The position numbers and the translations under genes were made by a program. 64,000 nt of DNA from Roseiarcus sp963824475 (GTDB lineage Bacteria > Pseudomonadota > Alphaproteobacteria > Rhizobiales > Beijerinckiaceae). Positions 17,145-25,682 of this stretch are shown piece after piece. The notes beneath the pieces are model-generated. The model did not search any database. It had not been told where the DNA came from and saw only the letters and a program-made list of their open reading frames with translations. The DNA lies in the NCBI GenBank assembly GCA_963824475.1, contig CAWGPR010000010.1, positions 186,001 through 250,000 on the forward strand, written 5' to 3'. How positions within the stretch are numbered: position 1 is the first letter of the stretch; each line of letters begins with the position of its first letter.

Positions 17145-17915
17145 GTGAGCGATATCGGAATCATCACCGGCGCAGCGGGTGGAATCGGCCGGGCCACAGC
17201 GGAACGACTCGCCCGCGACGGGTGGGATCTTGTGCTGGTGGACCTAGTCGGCTCCGTCACACAGGTCGCGGGGGAAGTCGCGAAGGCGTCGGGTCGAAGA
17301 GTTGTCGGCGTCTCGACCGACATCACCAAGGAGGCTGGCCTCCAGCCGATCGATGCGGCGATCAAGGAGCTCGGCGGAAAGATCAAGTTCCTCGGTCTTA
17401 TCGCGGGCGTGCTGCAGATAGTTGGCCCGATCGAAACCCTTGATCTTCAGGAATGGGATCGGGTCCTGAACATCAATGTTCGCGCCAACGTGATCTTGAT
17501 GAAACACTTCATCCCGGCGCTTCGCGCCGCGGGCGGCGGCTCGATCGTCACGGTGTCAAGCTGGTATGGCCGCAGCGGGCATGGCCTGTTCAGCGCCTAT
17601 TGCGCGTCGAAAGCCGCCCTGATCTCGCTTACCCACAGCGCCGCTGCGGAGCTTGCCCCGGACAAGATCAAGGTCAATTCCGTGGCCCCCGGAAACGTCG
17701 CGACCGACATGCATTTCAAGGCGCTGCGCGAGGAGGCCGACAAGCGTTCGGTGACCTTCGAGGAAATGAAGGATACGGAGTGGAACAAGATTCCGCTCGG
17801 CCGCGCCGCCGATCCTGCGGAAATCGCTTCAGCAATTGCGTTCCTTGCCTCCCCCGATGGCGCCTACCTCACAGGCGCCACGATCGACGTCAACGGCGGG
17901 TGCATGTTCACGTGA
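17145..17915 (+). CDS. SDR family oxidoreductase
   Basis: A 256-residue SDR. The cofactor motif is IITGAAGGIGRATAERL, followed by strands VVGVSTDITKE and LNINVRANVILMKHF. The active site is TVSSWYGRSGHGLFSAYCASK. The usual NNAG is replaced by IAGVLQ. GTG 17145 is preferred over ATG 17112 because GGAG precedes it and it begins the first beta-strand. The C-terminus ATIDVNGGCMFT is complete. It precedes an alpha/beta hydrolase by 100 bases. Confidence 0.9.
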   Translation: MSDIGIITGAAGGIGRATAERLARDGWDLVLVDLVGSVTQVAGEVAKASGRRVVGVSTDITKEAGLQPIDAAIKELGGKIKFLGLIAGVLQIVGPIETLDLQEWDRVLNINVRANVILMKHFIPALRAAGGGSIVTVSSWYGRSGHGLFSAYCASKAALISLTHSAAAELAPDKIKVNSVAPGNVATDMHFKALREEADKRSVTFEEMKDTEWNKIPLGRAADPAEIASAIAFLASPDGAYLTGATIDVNGGCMFT

Positions 17916-18016
17916 CGCGTTCGGCGCGGAAGCAATCCCAGACTGATTTTTCAGCTTACGCTCGATCGATCTGATGCGTAGCTGAAGAGGCCATCCTCTG
18001 AGGGAGCAGGAAATCT

Positions 18017-18928
18017 ATGGTCAGAAGGCTCGATGTCGAATTCCAGTCAGAAGGCGCGACGGTCCGCGCCTGGTTCTACAAGGCCGACGGCTCCGGTCCC
18101 CGGCCGGCCGTCGTGCTAGCGGGCGGCTGGTGCTACGTGCGCGAAATCGTGATGCCGACATATGCGCAGGCCTTCGCGCAGGCTGGCGTGAACGCGATGA
18201 TCTTCGACTACCGGAACCTCGGCGTCAGCGACGGCGACAACCGGCAGCACCTCGACCCGTGGGCTCAGATTCGCGACTACCAGAACGCGATCTCGTTCTT
18301 GGAGCGCCGCGACGATGTCGACTCGCAGCGGGTCGGCGTCTGGGGTATCTCATATTCTGGCGGCCACGCGTTGATTCTTGCCGCCATCGACCCGCGAGTG
18401 AAATCGATCGTCAGCCAGATCCCCGTGATCGACGGTTACGAGAACATGCGTCGCGCGCACGGCACAATGGAGTACCGCCGGCTTTGGGACCTCGTCCTCA
18501 AGGACCGCAAGCTCCGGTATGAGCGCCCGGGGGAGCGCCTCTATCTGCCTCATGCAACGGAGAATTCGGAGGCCGAGGTTTCGGCATGGCCCTTCCCGGA
18601 GACGGTCCGGACCTTCACTGCGATCAAGAACTCTGAGGCGCCGCTCTATCAAAACCGGAGCACGGTTAAATCCGTGGACCTCCTCATGACCTACGATGTT
18701 GGCCCCTTTGTAAAGCGCATTTACAACACGCCCACCTTCATGATCGTGGCCGAGGGGGATGACCTCACGCTTTGGGATCTCGAAATCGGAGCCTTCAACG
18801 CGATCCCAAGCGCGCGCAAGAAGTTGCATGTCCTGCCGCACACCACACACATGACCCTCTATTCGGACCAATCCAAGGTCAAGACCGCAGCGAAGCTCGC
18901 AACCGATTGGTTCAGCGAGACGCTATGA
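18017..18928 (+). CDS. Alpha/beta hydrolase (YcjY/dienelactone hydrolase-like)
   Basis: 303 residues. AVVLAGGWCYVREIVMPTYA is the oxyanion region, GVWGISYSGGHAL the nucleophile elbow (Ser112), and the acid and base are suggested by VAEGDDLTLWD and PHTTHMTLYSD near the C-terminus. No signal peptide is present. AGGGAGCAGG stands about 8 bases before ATG 18017. It probably hydrolyses an ester, lactone or C-C bond of a cyclic intermediate. Two bases after its stop lies a fossil M24 C-terminus, marking an old deletion; amidohydrolase and CobW genes follow. Confidence 0.85.
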   Translation: MVRRLDVEFQSEGATVRAWFYKADGSGPRPAVVLAGGWCYVREIVMPTYAQAFAQAGVNAMIFDYRNLGVSDGDNRQHLDPWAQIRDYQNAISFLERRDDVDSQRVGVWGISYSGGHALILAAIDPRVKSIVSQIPVIDGYENMRRAHGTMEYRRLWDLVLKDRKLRYERPGERLYLPHATENSEAEVSAWPFPETVRTFTAIKNSEAPLYQNRSTVKSVDLLMTYDVGPFVKRIYNTPTFMIVAEGDDLTLWDLEIGAFNAIPSARKKLHVLPHTTHMTLYSDQSKVKTAAKLATDWFSETL

Positions 18929-18929
18929 C

Positions 18930-19004
18930 GTAGTGACCGACACGGGTTGCAGGGTGATTTCGCTCTTCCCCGCCGAGGATTTCCCGATCGCAAACCGCTA
19001 TTGA
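18930..19004 (+). pseudogene. Fossil C-terminus of a third M24 enzyme
   Basis: Reading from 18930, 24 codons give VVTDTGCRVISLFPAEDFPIANRY (split here: VVTDTGCRVISL, FPAEDFPIANRY) followed by TGA. The intact M24 protein at 13409-14713 ends VVVTDKGCRVITLFPAEELP then ISCRY. The match covers the whole remnant, including the stop position. No upstream part remains: the hydrolase stop is two bases before. It shows that an M24 gene once stood here upstream of the amidohydrolase and was deleted down to its last codons. Confidence 0.85.
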
Positions 19005-19072
19005 AAGCGCTAGACGACGAAGTCGAGAATCGGATCGAACCGGCGAGAGACAGGACTATTCTGGAGGAAAGC

Positions 19073-20461
19073 TTGGCGCGAACGCTTATTCGCAACGCCA
19101 CGGTCATATCGACGGACCCGAACGTTGGCGATCTTCAACGCGGAGATATTCTGATAAACGGAAGCAAGATCGCGGCGATTTCGCATTCGATTCCCGCTGA
19201 AGACGCCGAAATCATTGATGCATCTAATCAGATTGCAATACCCGGCTTTGTTGACACCCACCGCCACACTTGGGAGTCGCTGTTGCGCGCCACCGGGCCC
19301 GATTGGTCTCTGGCGCAATATTTCACCGGGGTGCGGGTCGTGATGGGCGGCCTCTACACGCCGGAAGACAACTATGTCGCCAATCTTCTCGGGGCGCTCG
19401 ACGCTCTCAGCGGCGGCATCACCACTCTTTACGACTGGTCACACAACAACAATTCCCCTGAGCACTCGGACGCCTCCGTTCAAGGGCTCAAGGACGCCGG
19501 CATGCGCGGCGTATTTGGCTATGGCAACTCCAACGCGGAATGGTTTCCGCCGAACACCTTGCCGACCAACTACGACGATTTCCGCCGCGTTCGTAAGCAG
19601 CATTTCACGTCTGACGACCAGCTCGTGACCATGGCGATGGCGTCGCGCGGGCCTCAGTTCGCAACGATTGACATTACCGAAAAGGACTTTTTGACCGCCA
19701 GGGAGCTCGGCGTGCGAGTTACCGTCCATGTTGGTGACGGTTTATGGGGCTTCAACCGGCCACTCGTTCAGATGGCGGCGCGCAACCTGCTCGGGGACGA
19801 CACGACTTACGTTCACTGCAACACAATCGGCGACGACGAGTACAAGTTAATAGCGGACAGCGGCGGGACCGGATCTATTGCGCCGGAAGTCGAAATGCAG
19901 ATGGGACACGGGTTGCCGCCAGCCCTGCGGTTCCTAGCCGCAGGGATTCGGCCAAGCATCTCAATCGACGTAGTGACGACGATCCCGAGCGACATGTTCA
20001 GCGCAATGCGTGCTCTGCTCGCCGGTACTCGACTGATGGTACATCGCGACGCGCTAGAGAAAAAGTCCGCCGTGAGTTCTTTGCCTCTTACGACCCGAGA
20101 AGTTTTGGAGTTTGCTACCCTTCAAGGGGCCCGGGCATGCGGTTTGGACCACAAGACCGGGAGCCTTACGCCCGGCAAAGACGCCGACATCGTATTGATC
20201 AACACGAACAGCTTGCACATGATTCCCATGAATAACCCGGTCGGTGCCGTCGTGGAGGCCGCCAACGCCGGCGACGTTGACACCATCTTCGTCGCCGGCA
20301 AGGCAAGAAAACGACGCGGCGCCCTCCTTGACTTCGACCTTAACGCGTTCCGCCGTCGAGTCGACGCGCAACGCGACGCGCTCTTTGCCCGAGCGGGAGT
20401 GCCGACTGACGGGTCCTGGCTCGTGATTCCATATACCGAGGAGCCAAGCTCTGAATTCTAG
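19073..20461 (+). CDS. Amidohydrolase family deaminase/hydrolase (AtzA/TrzN/8-oxoguanine deaminase-like)
   Basis: 462 residues in the composite-barrel amidohydrolase superfamily. Metal ligands: HxH in GFVDTHRHTWES, His in RVTVHVGDG, the conserved His in TYVHCN, and Asp in SISIDVVTTIPSD. The C-terminal composite domain ends with TGSLTPGKDADIVLINTN, the standard PGKDADIV motif. TTG 19073 is chosen as start because CTGGAGGAAAGC precedes it and family proteins start MxRTLIRNATVIS; the open frame from 18947 runs through the M24 fossil region. It likely removes an amino or amide group from a heterocycle in the cytoplasm. A CobW GTPase follows after 50 bases. Confidence 0.9.
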   Translation: MARTLIRNATVISTDPNVGDLQRGDILINGSKIAAISHSIPAEDAEIIDASNQIAIPGFVDTHRHTWESLLRATGPDWSLAQYFTGVRVVMGGLYTPEDNYVANLLGALDALSGGITTLYDWSHNNNSPEHSDASVQGLKDAGMRGVFGYGNSNAEWFPPNTLPTNYDDFRRVRKQHFTSDDQLVTMAMASRGPQFATIDITEKDFLTARELGVRVTVHVGDGLWGFNRPLVQMAARNLLGDDTTYVHCNTIGDDEYKLIADSGGTGSIAPEVEMQMGHGLPPALRFLAAGIRPSISIDVVTTIPSDMFSAMRALLAGTRLMVHRDALEKKSAVSSLPLTTREVLEFATLQGARACGLDHKTGSLTPGKDADIVLINTNSLHMIPMNNPVGAVVEAANAGDVDTIFVAGKARKRRGALLDFDLNAFRRRVDAQRDALFARAGVPTDGSWLVIPYTEEPSSEF

Positions 20462-20511
20462 CCGGGTGCGCCCTTGCGTCTCCGCACCGAGGACGCGCTG
20501 GAGGTTTTGTC

Positions 20512-21564
20512 ATTCCTGACCGCATTCCCCTCTCGATCGTGACGGGTTTTCTCGGCAGCGGGAAGACGACATTGATTGCCGCGTTGCTTAAGCAACCCGA
20601 CGTGGACAACGTAGCGGTCATTGTGAACGAGTTTGGCTCGGTCGGCGTCGACGACGCAATTTTCGCCCAAGGCATCAACCCGAATGACGTGCTGTTGCTG
20701 GCGAACGGATGTCTCTGTTGCTCTGCCGGCAGCGATCTTTGTGCGACGGTGTGGGCGCTGACCCGACGTTCGATTCCGCTGCGGCGCATCATCATCGAGA
20801 CCTCTGGTCTCGCCGACCCGGCTCCGACACTTCGGCAATTGATTGGAGATCCTCGCCTTCGCGGCGTCTTGCGCCTCGACGGTTTGATTGCAACGATCGA
20901 CGGAATCAACGGAGCGCGAAATCTCGCCGAATTGCCGATCGTCGCGCGACAATGCGCGGTGGCCGATCGTCGAATCATCACAAAGACAGACCTGGCGAGC
21001 TTCGCCCAGGTTTCCGAACTCTTTCAGCTACTGACGAGCCTCAATCCTGCGTCGCCAATTGAACTTGTGGCCAACGGCGCCATCGACGCGAGCAAGCTCT
21101 TCGACGCCTCGCTCTATGTCGCGAGAAACGGAGCCGCCGATCCAGATCGTTGGTTGAACGCCGCGACATATCATGCTCGGCCGGCTCGCAACCGCGCAAT
21201 CTTCGCCGATTTCGATGCGCACGAGCCTTCGCCGCTGGGAACATGGGTCCTGGAAGAGACCCGGCCCGTAAACTGGGCTTTGCTGTCGCAACGCCTTGGC
21301 GTGATCGTTGCTCATCACGGGGACCGGCTGCTTCGCATCAAGGGATTGATATATTGCGTGGGAGACAAGGGGCCCATTGCGATTCATGGCGTGCAGCGTC
21401 TCTTTCACACCCCGCTCAGGCTTCAGCGCTGGGTCAGCCCCCCAAAGACGACGCTCGTCATCATCGGCGATGTCGACGCTCGTCCGGCAGTCGAAGGCAT
21501 CGCTGAGGCGCTTCGCGGTTCAGTCGTGGAAAACGGCTCCGCAACGCTCGACGAGGTGGCGTAA
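20512..21564 (+). CDS. CobW/COG0523 G3E GTPase (metallochaperone-like), probable ATT start
   Basis: P-loop GTPase: TGFLGSGKTTLIAALL is Walker A, VNEFGSVGVDD the switch region, ANGCLCCSAGSDL the metal-binding CxCC, IIETSGLADPAP the Walker B-like motif and TKTDLASF the base-recognition motif. A C-terminal CobW_C domain follows (DRLLRIKGLIYCVGD ... IHGVQRLFHTP). The first normal start, GTG 20539, would cut off strand beta-1 (IPLSIV). The frame is open upstream, and ATT at 20512 has GGAGG seven bases before it, giving the family's usual IPxRIPLSIVTGF beginning; hence the chosen start. It probably loads metal into the amidohydrolase or the lost M24 enzyme. Confidence 0.85.
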   Translation: MPDRIPLSIVTGFLGSGKTTLIAALLKQPDVDNVAVIVNEFGSVGVDDAIFAQGINPNDVLLLANGCLCCSAGSDLCATVWALTRRSIPLRRIIIETSGLADPAPTLRQLIGDPRLRGVLRLDGLIATIDGINGARNLAELPIVARQCAVADRRIITKTDLASFAQVSELFQLLTSLNPASPIELVANGAIDASKLFDASLYVARNGAADPDRWLNAATYHARPARNRAIFADFDAHEPSPLGTWVLEETRPVNWALLSQRLGVIVAHHGDRLLRIKGLIYCVGDKGPIAIHGVQRLFHTPLRLQRWVSPPKTTLVIIGDVDARPAVEGIAEALRGSVVENGSATLDEVA

Positions 21565-21596
21565 TCCGCCATCTGCGATCAAGAGGAAGGAAGACG

Positions 21597-22604
21597 ATGA
21601 AACTCGGTTGGATCGGTATGGGTCGTATGGGCGCTCCGATGGCTGCCCGTCTGGTGCGGGCGGGGTACGCTGTCGTGGTTTGGAATCGTACCCGGGCCAA
21701 GGCCGAGTCCGAGGAACTGAAGGGCGCGAACGTGGCCGATAGTCGATCCGAGCTGGCGGATGTCGATGGTCTCTTCACAATGCTGTCGACTGGTCAGGAC
21801 GTCATCGAGGTGTGCTTCGGCGCCGAAGGCATGTTCCGCGAGGGGGCCAAAACGTTCCCGCGCCTGCTTGTCGATTGCTCAACGATCAGCATGGCGGAGT
21901 CTGCAGAAGTGCGCGCTCGCCTGGACAAGCTCGGCGTCCAATTTCTTGCCGCGCCAGTCAGTGGCAATCCGAAATGCGTCCGTGCGGGGAAGCTGTCCTG
22001 CGTTGTCTCGGGACCAGAGGACGCCTTCATCGAGGTCAAGCCGGCTCTTCTCGCCATTGCGCCCCGAGGAGCTGCATATGCCGGCGCCGGGGAACTGGCG
22101 CGGATGTGTAAGATTGCAGTCAATCTCCTCCTCGCGGTCGTCAACGAGAACATGATGGAGGTTACGCTGCTCGCCCAGAAGGCGGGCGTCCCTCGCCATG
22201 CTTTCCTCGAGTTTCTTAACAACAGCGTCATGGGGTCGATCTTCACCCGCTACAAGACCCCTGCTCTCGTCAACCTCGACTGGACGACGACCTTTCCTCC
22301 GACCGGCATGCGCAAGGATATGGATCTGGGCTTGTCGATCGCGCGTGACCTTGGCGTACCGATGCCGGTCACTTCCGCGGTTCGGGAAGTGCTCCAATCG
22401 CATTTCGGCGCAGCACAGCTCAAGCCCGATCCAGCCGCCTACCTTCAGAAGGACTTCGCCGCGCTGCTCGAGACCCTAGCGCTTCTCGCCGACGTCAAAC
22501 TCGAGAGCGAAAAGGTCGCGGTCTCGGATGGACTCGAGCCGGAGAAAGAACCGCCCCGGCCCGTCGGGCGGACCAAGGCGGAAACAACGGGCGCGAGGGC
22601 GTAG
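21597..22604 (+). CDS. Beta-hydroxyacid dehydrogenase (3-hydroxyisobutyrate dehydrogenase family)
   Basis: 335 residues. The NAD motif is WIGMGRMGAPMAARL, with the family signature region and substrate loop at CSTISMAES and APVSGNPKC. The catalytic lysine lies in AGELARMCKIAVNLLL, and the tail KDMDLGLSIARDLGVPMPV is typical. The usual family length is about 295; here some 40 residues form a charged C-terminal tail (EKVAVSDGLEPEKEPPRPVG). AAGAGGAAGG precedes ATG 21597. It oxidises beta-hydroxy acids such as tartronate or hydroxyisobutyrate types. A Gfo/Idh/MocA gene begins three bases after its stop. Confidence 0.9.
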   Translation: MKLGWIGMGRMGAPMAARLVRAGYAVVVWNRTRAKAESEELKGANVADSRSELADVDGLFTMLSTGQDVIEVCFGAEGMFREGAKTFPRLLVDCSTISMAESAEVRARLDKLGVQFLAAPVSGNPKCVRAGKLSCVVSGPEDAFIEVKPALLAIAPRGAAYAGAGELARMCKIAVNLLLAVVNENMMEVTLLAQKAGVPRHAFLEFLNNSVMGSIFTRYKTPALVNLDWTTTFPPTGMRKDMDLGLSIARDLGVPMPVTSAVREVLQSHFGAAQLKPDPAAYLQKDFAALLETLALLADVKLESEKVAVSDGLEPEKEPPRPVGRTKAETTGARA

Positions 22605-22607
22605 CCG

Positions 22608-23603
22608 ATGAGAATTGCGGTTGCAGGTCTTGGCTGGTGGGGCAAGCAGATCATCGCCTGTCTTGAGAGGAGTTCGCGCTTCGAGATCGCGATGGGCGTA
22701 GATCCGGCGCCGCCAACCGACATCGAAGTTTTCCGGAAATCGCATCCGTTTAAGCTCTCCCACAGTTTGGATGACGCGCTTTCCGATCGGAGCATCGAGG
22801 GAATCGTGCTTGCCACGCCGCACGCGCTCCACGAGCAGCAGGCTCTGCAAGTGATCGCCGCCGGTAAGAATCTGTTTTGCGAAAAGCCGTTGACCATGAC
22901 GGGCGATGGCGCGAAGCGCGTCGTCAGCGCTTGCCGACGCGCCGGCAAGGTTCTGGGCGTTGGTCACGAGCGTCGCTTCGAGCCGGCTTTTGAAGAAGTG
23001 CAGCGGCTCGTGAGCGAGGGAGCGTTGGGAAAGATTTTGCTGCTGGACGCAAACGTCAGCCACGACAACTTTCGCAAGCTCACTCAGGACAATTGGCGTC
23101 TGAGCCCCGAGAGCGCGCCTGCCGGCATGATGACTGCCGTCGGGATCCACATGACAGACCTTTTCGTCAAATTGGCGGGACCGGCGAAGGACGTTCGGGC
23201 TCATAGCGCGCGCTTCATTTTTCAGCCGCCGGCGGAAGATTTCGTAAGCGCCGATATCCTCTTCAAGTCGGGCGCGGTTGGCACCTTCAGGTCGCTTTCG
23301 ATCACCCCGTTCTATGCCCGTTTTACGATCTATGGCGACGCTGGCTGGGTCGAGGTGATGAGCGAGGCGAATGTCGATCAGGGCAAGCCGACGACGCTCA
23401 CCCATGTCGACCACAAGGGACGCCGCTCCGTCGTCTATGAGGCGACGGACACAGTGACGCAGAATTTCGAAGCATGGGCCGACGCCGTGGAGGGCAAGAC
23501 CTCCTACCGGTTCACCGACGACGAGCTCGTCGAGAACATCCGGGTCTTCGAAGCCATCGTCAAATCCACACGCCACAACGGAGCGGCCGAGTCGCTTGGA
23601 TAG
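22608..23603 (+). CDS. Gfo/Idh/MocA family oxidoreductase
   Basis: 331 residues. The N-terminus is IAVAGLGWWGKQII, then VLATPHALHEQQAL and FCEKPLTMTGDGAK. The active-site region is TAVGIHMTDLFVKLAGPA. It is closely similar to 38164-39171 along its length (GLGWWGK, ATPHALH, HERRxEP, DNWRL), so the two belong to one subfamily within this island. It is preceded by three bases after the beta-hydroxyacid dehydrogenase and probably translated from the same transcript. Confidence 0.92.
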   Translation: MRIAVAGLGWWGKQIIACLERSSRFEIAMGVDPAPPTDIEVFRKSHPFKLSHSLDDALSDRSIEGIVLATPHALHEQQALQVIAAGKNLFCEKPLTMTGDGAKRVVSACRRAGKVLGVGHERRFEPAFEEVQRLVSEGALGKILLLDANVSHDNFRKLTQDNWRLSPESAPAGMMTAVGIHMTDLFVKLAGPAKDVRAHSARFIFQPPAEDFVSADILFKSGAVGTFRSLSITPFYARFTIYGDAGWVEVMSEANVDQGKPTTLTHVDHKGRRSVVYEATDTVTQNFEAWADAVEGKTSYRFTDDELVENIRVFEAIVKSTRHNGAAESLG

Positions 23604-23678
23604 AGAGATAATCGTGATAGGTTGACCGCGACATAACCGGTTATTGTCAATTTCTGTCGACCTCAGCTCTGCGGCCTA
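23604..23678. promoter_or_regulatory. Palindrome ATAACCGGTTAT upstream of the E1/E2 operon
   Basis: At 23633-23644 a perfect 12-base palindrome, extended by GAC on the left and TTGTC-like bases on the right, lies 35 bases upstream of the E1 alpha start. The position and symmetry suggest an operator for a dimeric repressor; the regulator is not identified in the window. Confidence 0.5.
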
Positions 23679-24686
23679 ATGAAAGCAGCCATGTCCAAGA
23701 CCCCGAGAAAGAACACCGAAGCCTATCTCCGCATGTACCGGCAGATGGTGCGAATCCGCACCTTCGAGGACAACGCCAATCAGCTTTACCTGTCCGCGAA
23801 GATGCCGGGCCTAACCCATATGTATTCCGGACAGGAGGCGGTCGCCGTCGGCGTGTGCGAAGCGTTGGAAAAAACGGATAAGATCACCTCAACCCATCGT
23901 GGACACGGGCACTGCATCGCCAAAGGGGCTGAGTTCAAGGAGATGTTCTGCGAATTGCTTGGAAGGGCAGAGGGATACTGCCGCGGCAAGGGCGGCTCAA
24001 TGCATATCGCCGACCAGGAGAATGGCAATCTCGGCGCCAACGCGATTGTCGGAGGGTCGGCGGGAATCGCAACGGGCGCGGCGCTTTCCGCCAAGCGCCT
24101 CGGGAGGAAGGACGTTGCGGTGTGTTTCTTCGGCGATGGGGCTCTTGGGCAGGGGCTTCTCTACGAAGTGATGAATATGGCGGCGCTATGGAAGCTGCCG
24201 GTCATCTACGTCTGCGAGAACAATCTCTATGGCCAATACACCAAGGTCGAAGAAATGGCCGCTGGCCAACTGACGGCTCGGGCAGGCGCGTTCGGGATCG
24301 AGGCCTTCGAGGCTGACGGCCAGGACGTTCTCGCTGTCTTCAGGTTGGTGCAGACGCTCGTCAGCCGCGCCCGCAAAGGCCAAGGGCCGTTCTTTCTCGT
24401 TCTGAACACCTATCGGTACATGGGCCATCACGTGGGCGACACCAATCGCGAATATTACCGCTCGAAAGAAGAAGAGGCCTACTGGAAGACGAAACGCGAC
24501 CCAATCGCGAATTTCGGACAATGGCTGCAAAAGGAGGGGCTCGCTTCCGACGAGGATCTCGCCGCAATCGACGCTGAGGTGCGCGCCGACGCGGAGAAGG
24601 CCGTGAGCTATGCGCTCGCCGCCCCATATCCGGACGCTGGCGAGGTCGGCCGCCACGTTTTCACTGATCTCATGGTAACGGCATAA
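23679..24686 (+). CDS. TPP-dependent 2-oxoacid/acetoin dehydrogenase E1 alpha
   Basis: 335 residues, the usual length for AcoA/PdhA. Thiamine diphosphate motif: FFGDGALGQGLLYEVMNMA to VCENNLYG. The phosphorylation-loop equivalent is YRYMGHHVGDTNREYYRS, and GKGGSMHIAD is the family's substrate-channel motif. ATG 23679 and ATG 23691 (MSKTPRKN) are both possible. With E1 beta it decarboxylates a 2-oxoacid or cleaves acetoin and passes the acyl group to a lipoyl domain. First gene of a three-gene unit behind a palindromic operator. Confidence 0.93.
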   Translation: MKAAMSKTPRKNTEAYLRMYRQMVRIRTFEDNANQLYLSAKMPGLTHMYSGQEAVAVGVCEALEKTDKITSTHRGHGHCIAKGAEFKEMFCELLGRAEGYCRGKGGSMHIADQENGNLGANAIVGGSAGIATGAALSAKRLGRKDVAVCFFGDGALGQGLLYEVMNMAALWKLPVIYVCENNLYGQYTKVEEMAAGQLTARAGAFGIEAFEADGQDVLAVFRLVQTLVSRARKGQGPFFLVLNTYRYMGHHVGDTNREYYRSKEEEAYWKTKRDPIANFGQWLQKEGLASDEDLAAIDAEVRADAEKAVSYALAAPYPDAGEVGRHVFTDLMVTA

Positions 24687-24697
24687 GAGAGAAGGTC

Positions 24698-25681
24698 ATG
24701 CGCGAGATTACGCTCTCGAAGGCCGTGAACGAGGCGATCTCCGAGGAGATGCGCCGCGACCCGACCGTATTGGTATTGGGAGAGGACGTCGCGGAAGCCG
24801 GCACGCCATTCAAGGTCCTTTCGGGCCTGGTGGAGGAATTTGGCCGTGAACGCGTCATGGATACGCCGATTTCCGAGCCCGGCTTCGTAGGCATCGCCGT
24901 CGGCGCGGCATTGACCGGCTTGCGTCCCATTGTAGATCTCATGTTCGGCGATTTTGTTTTTCTGGTGATGGACCAGCTATGCAACCAGGCGGCAAAGACC
25001 CACTACATGTCTGGCGGCAAGCTCAATGTTCCGCTGGTGGTGCGCACTAACCTGGGCGCTACGCGTCGATCAGCTGCACAGCATTCGCAATCCCTGCACG
25101 CTCTCATCGCCCATATTCCGGGCATCAAGGTCGCCCTGCCTTCGTCGGCCTACGAAGCAAAAGGGCTCATGAAAACGGCAATTCGTGACAATAACCCCGT
25201 CGTAATTTTTGAAGATAAGCTGATGTATCAGGAAAAAGCCCAAGTTCCGGAAGAGGAATATCTCATTCCTTTCGGAACAGCCGGCGTACTGAGGGAAGGG
25301 TCGGACGTCACACTCATAGCAACTTCATCTATGGTGCAAGTGGCCTCGAAAGCCGCCGACATTCTGGCCGCAGAGCAGATCAGCGCCGAAGTGATCGATC
25401 CGCGCACTCTTGTGCCGCTCGATGAGAAAACGTTGCTGAAGTCGGCCCAAAAAACGAGCCGAGTTATCATCATTGACGAGGGGCATCAAAGCTTCGGCGT
25501 GACCGCCGAAATCGGCAGCCGCATCAACGAAAAAGCCTTCTATCATTTGGACGCCCCCGTGCAGCGGATGGGCGCCATGGACGTACCCGTGCCGTTCAGT
25601 CCGGTGCTAGAGGATCTTACCGTTCCGACGCCCGACAAGGTGGCTGCGCGCGCCAGGGCTCTTGTGCGCGGGGAGCTCTGA
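24698..25681 (+). CDS. 2-oxoacid/acetoin dehydrogenase E1 beta
   Basis: 327 residues, full family length. It begins EITLSKAVNEAISEEMRRDP, with LGEDVAEAGTPFKV, DTPISEPGFVGIAVGAALTGLRPI and the C-terminal transketolase domain (VIDPRTLVPLDEKTLL, IIDEGHQSFG). GAGAAGG precedes ATG 24698, twelve bases after the alpha gene. It pairs with E1 alpha to form the thiamine enzyme. Its stop (TGA) overlaps the region of the next gene's ribosome site. Confidence 0.94.
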   Translation: MREITLSKAVNEAISEEMRRDPTVLVLGEDVAEAGTPFKVLSGLVEEFGRERVMDTPISEPGFVGIAVGAALTGLRPIVDLMFGDFVFLVMDQLCNQAAKTHYMSGGKLNVPLVVRTNLGATRRSAAQHSQSLHALIAHIPGIKVALPSSAYEAKGLMKTAIRDNNPVVIFEDKLMYQEKAQVPEEEYLIPFGTAGVLREGSDVTLIATSSMVQVASKAADILAAEQISAEVIDPRTLVPLDEKTLLKSAQKTSRVIIIDEGHQSFGVTAEIGSRINEKAFYHLDAPVQRMGAMDVPVPFSPVLEDLTVPTPDKVAARARALVRGEL

Positions 25682-25682
25682 C

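Noticed and set aside
22476..23576. 366-codon minus-strand open frame
   Set aside because: Complement of a Gfo/Idh/MocA gene with clear motifs; rich in Arg/His/Asp as shadows are.
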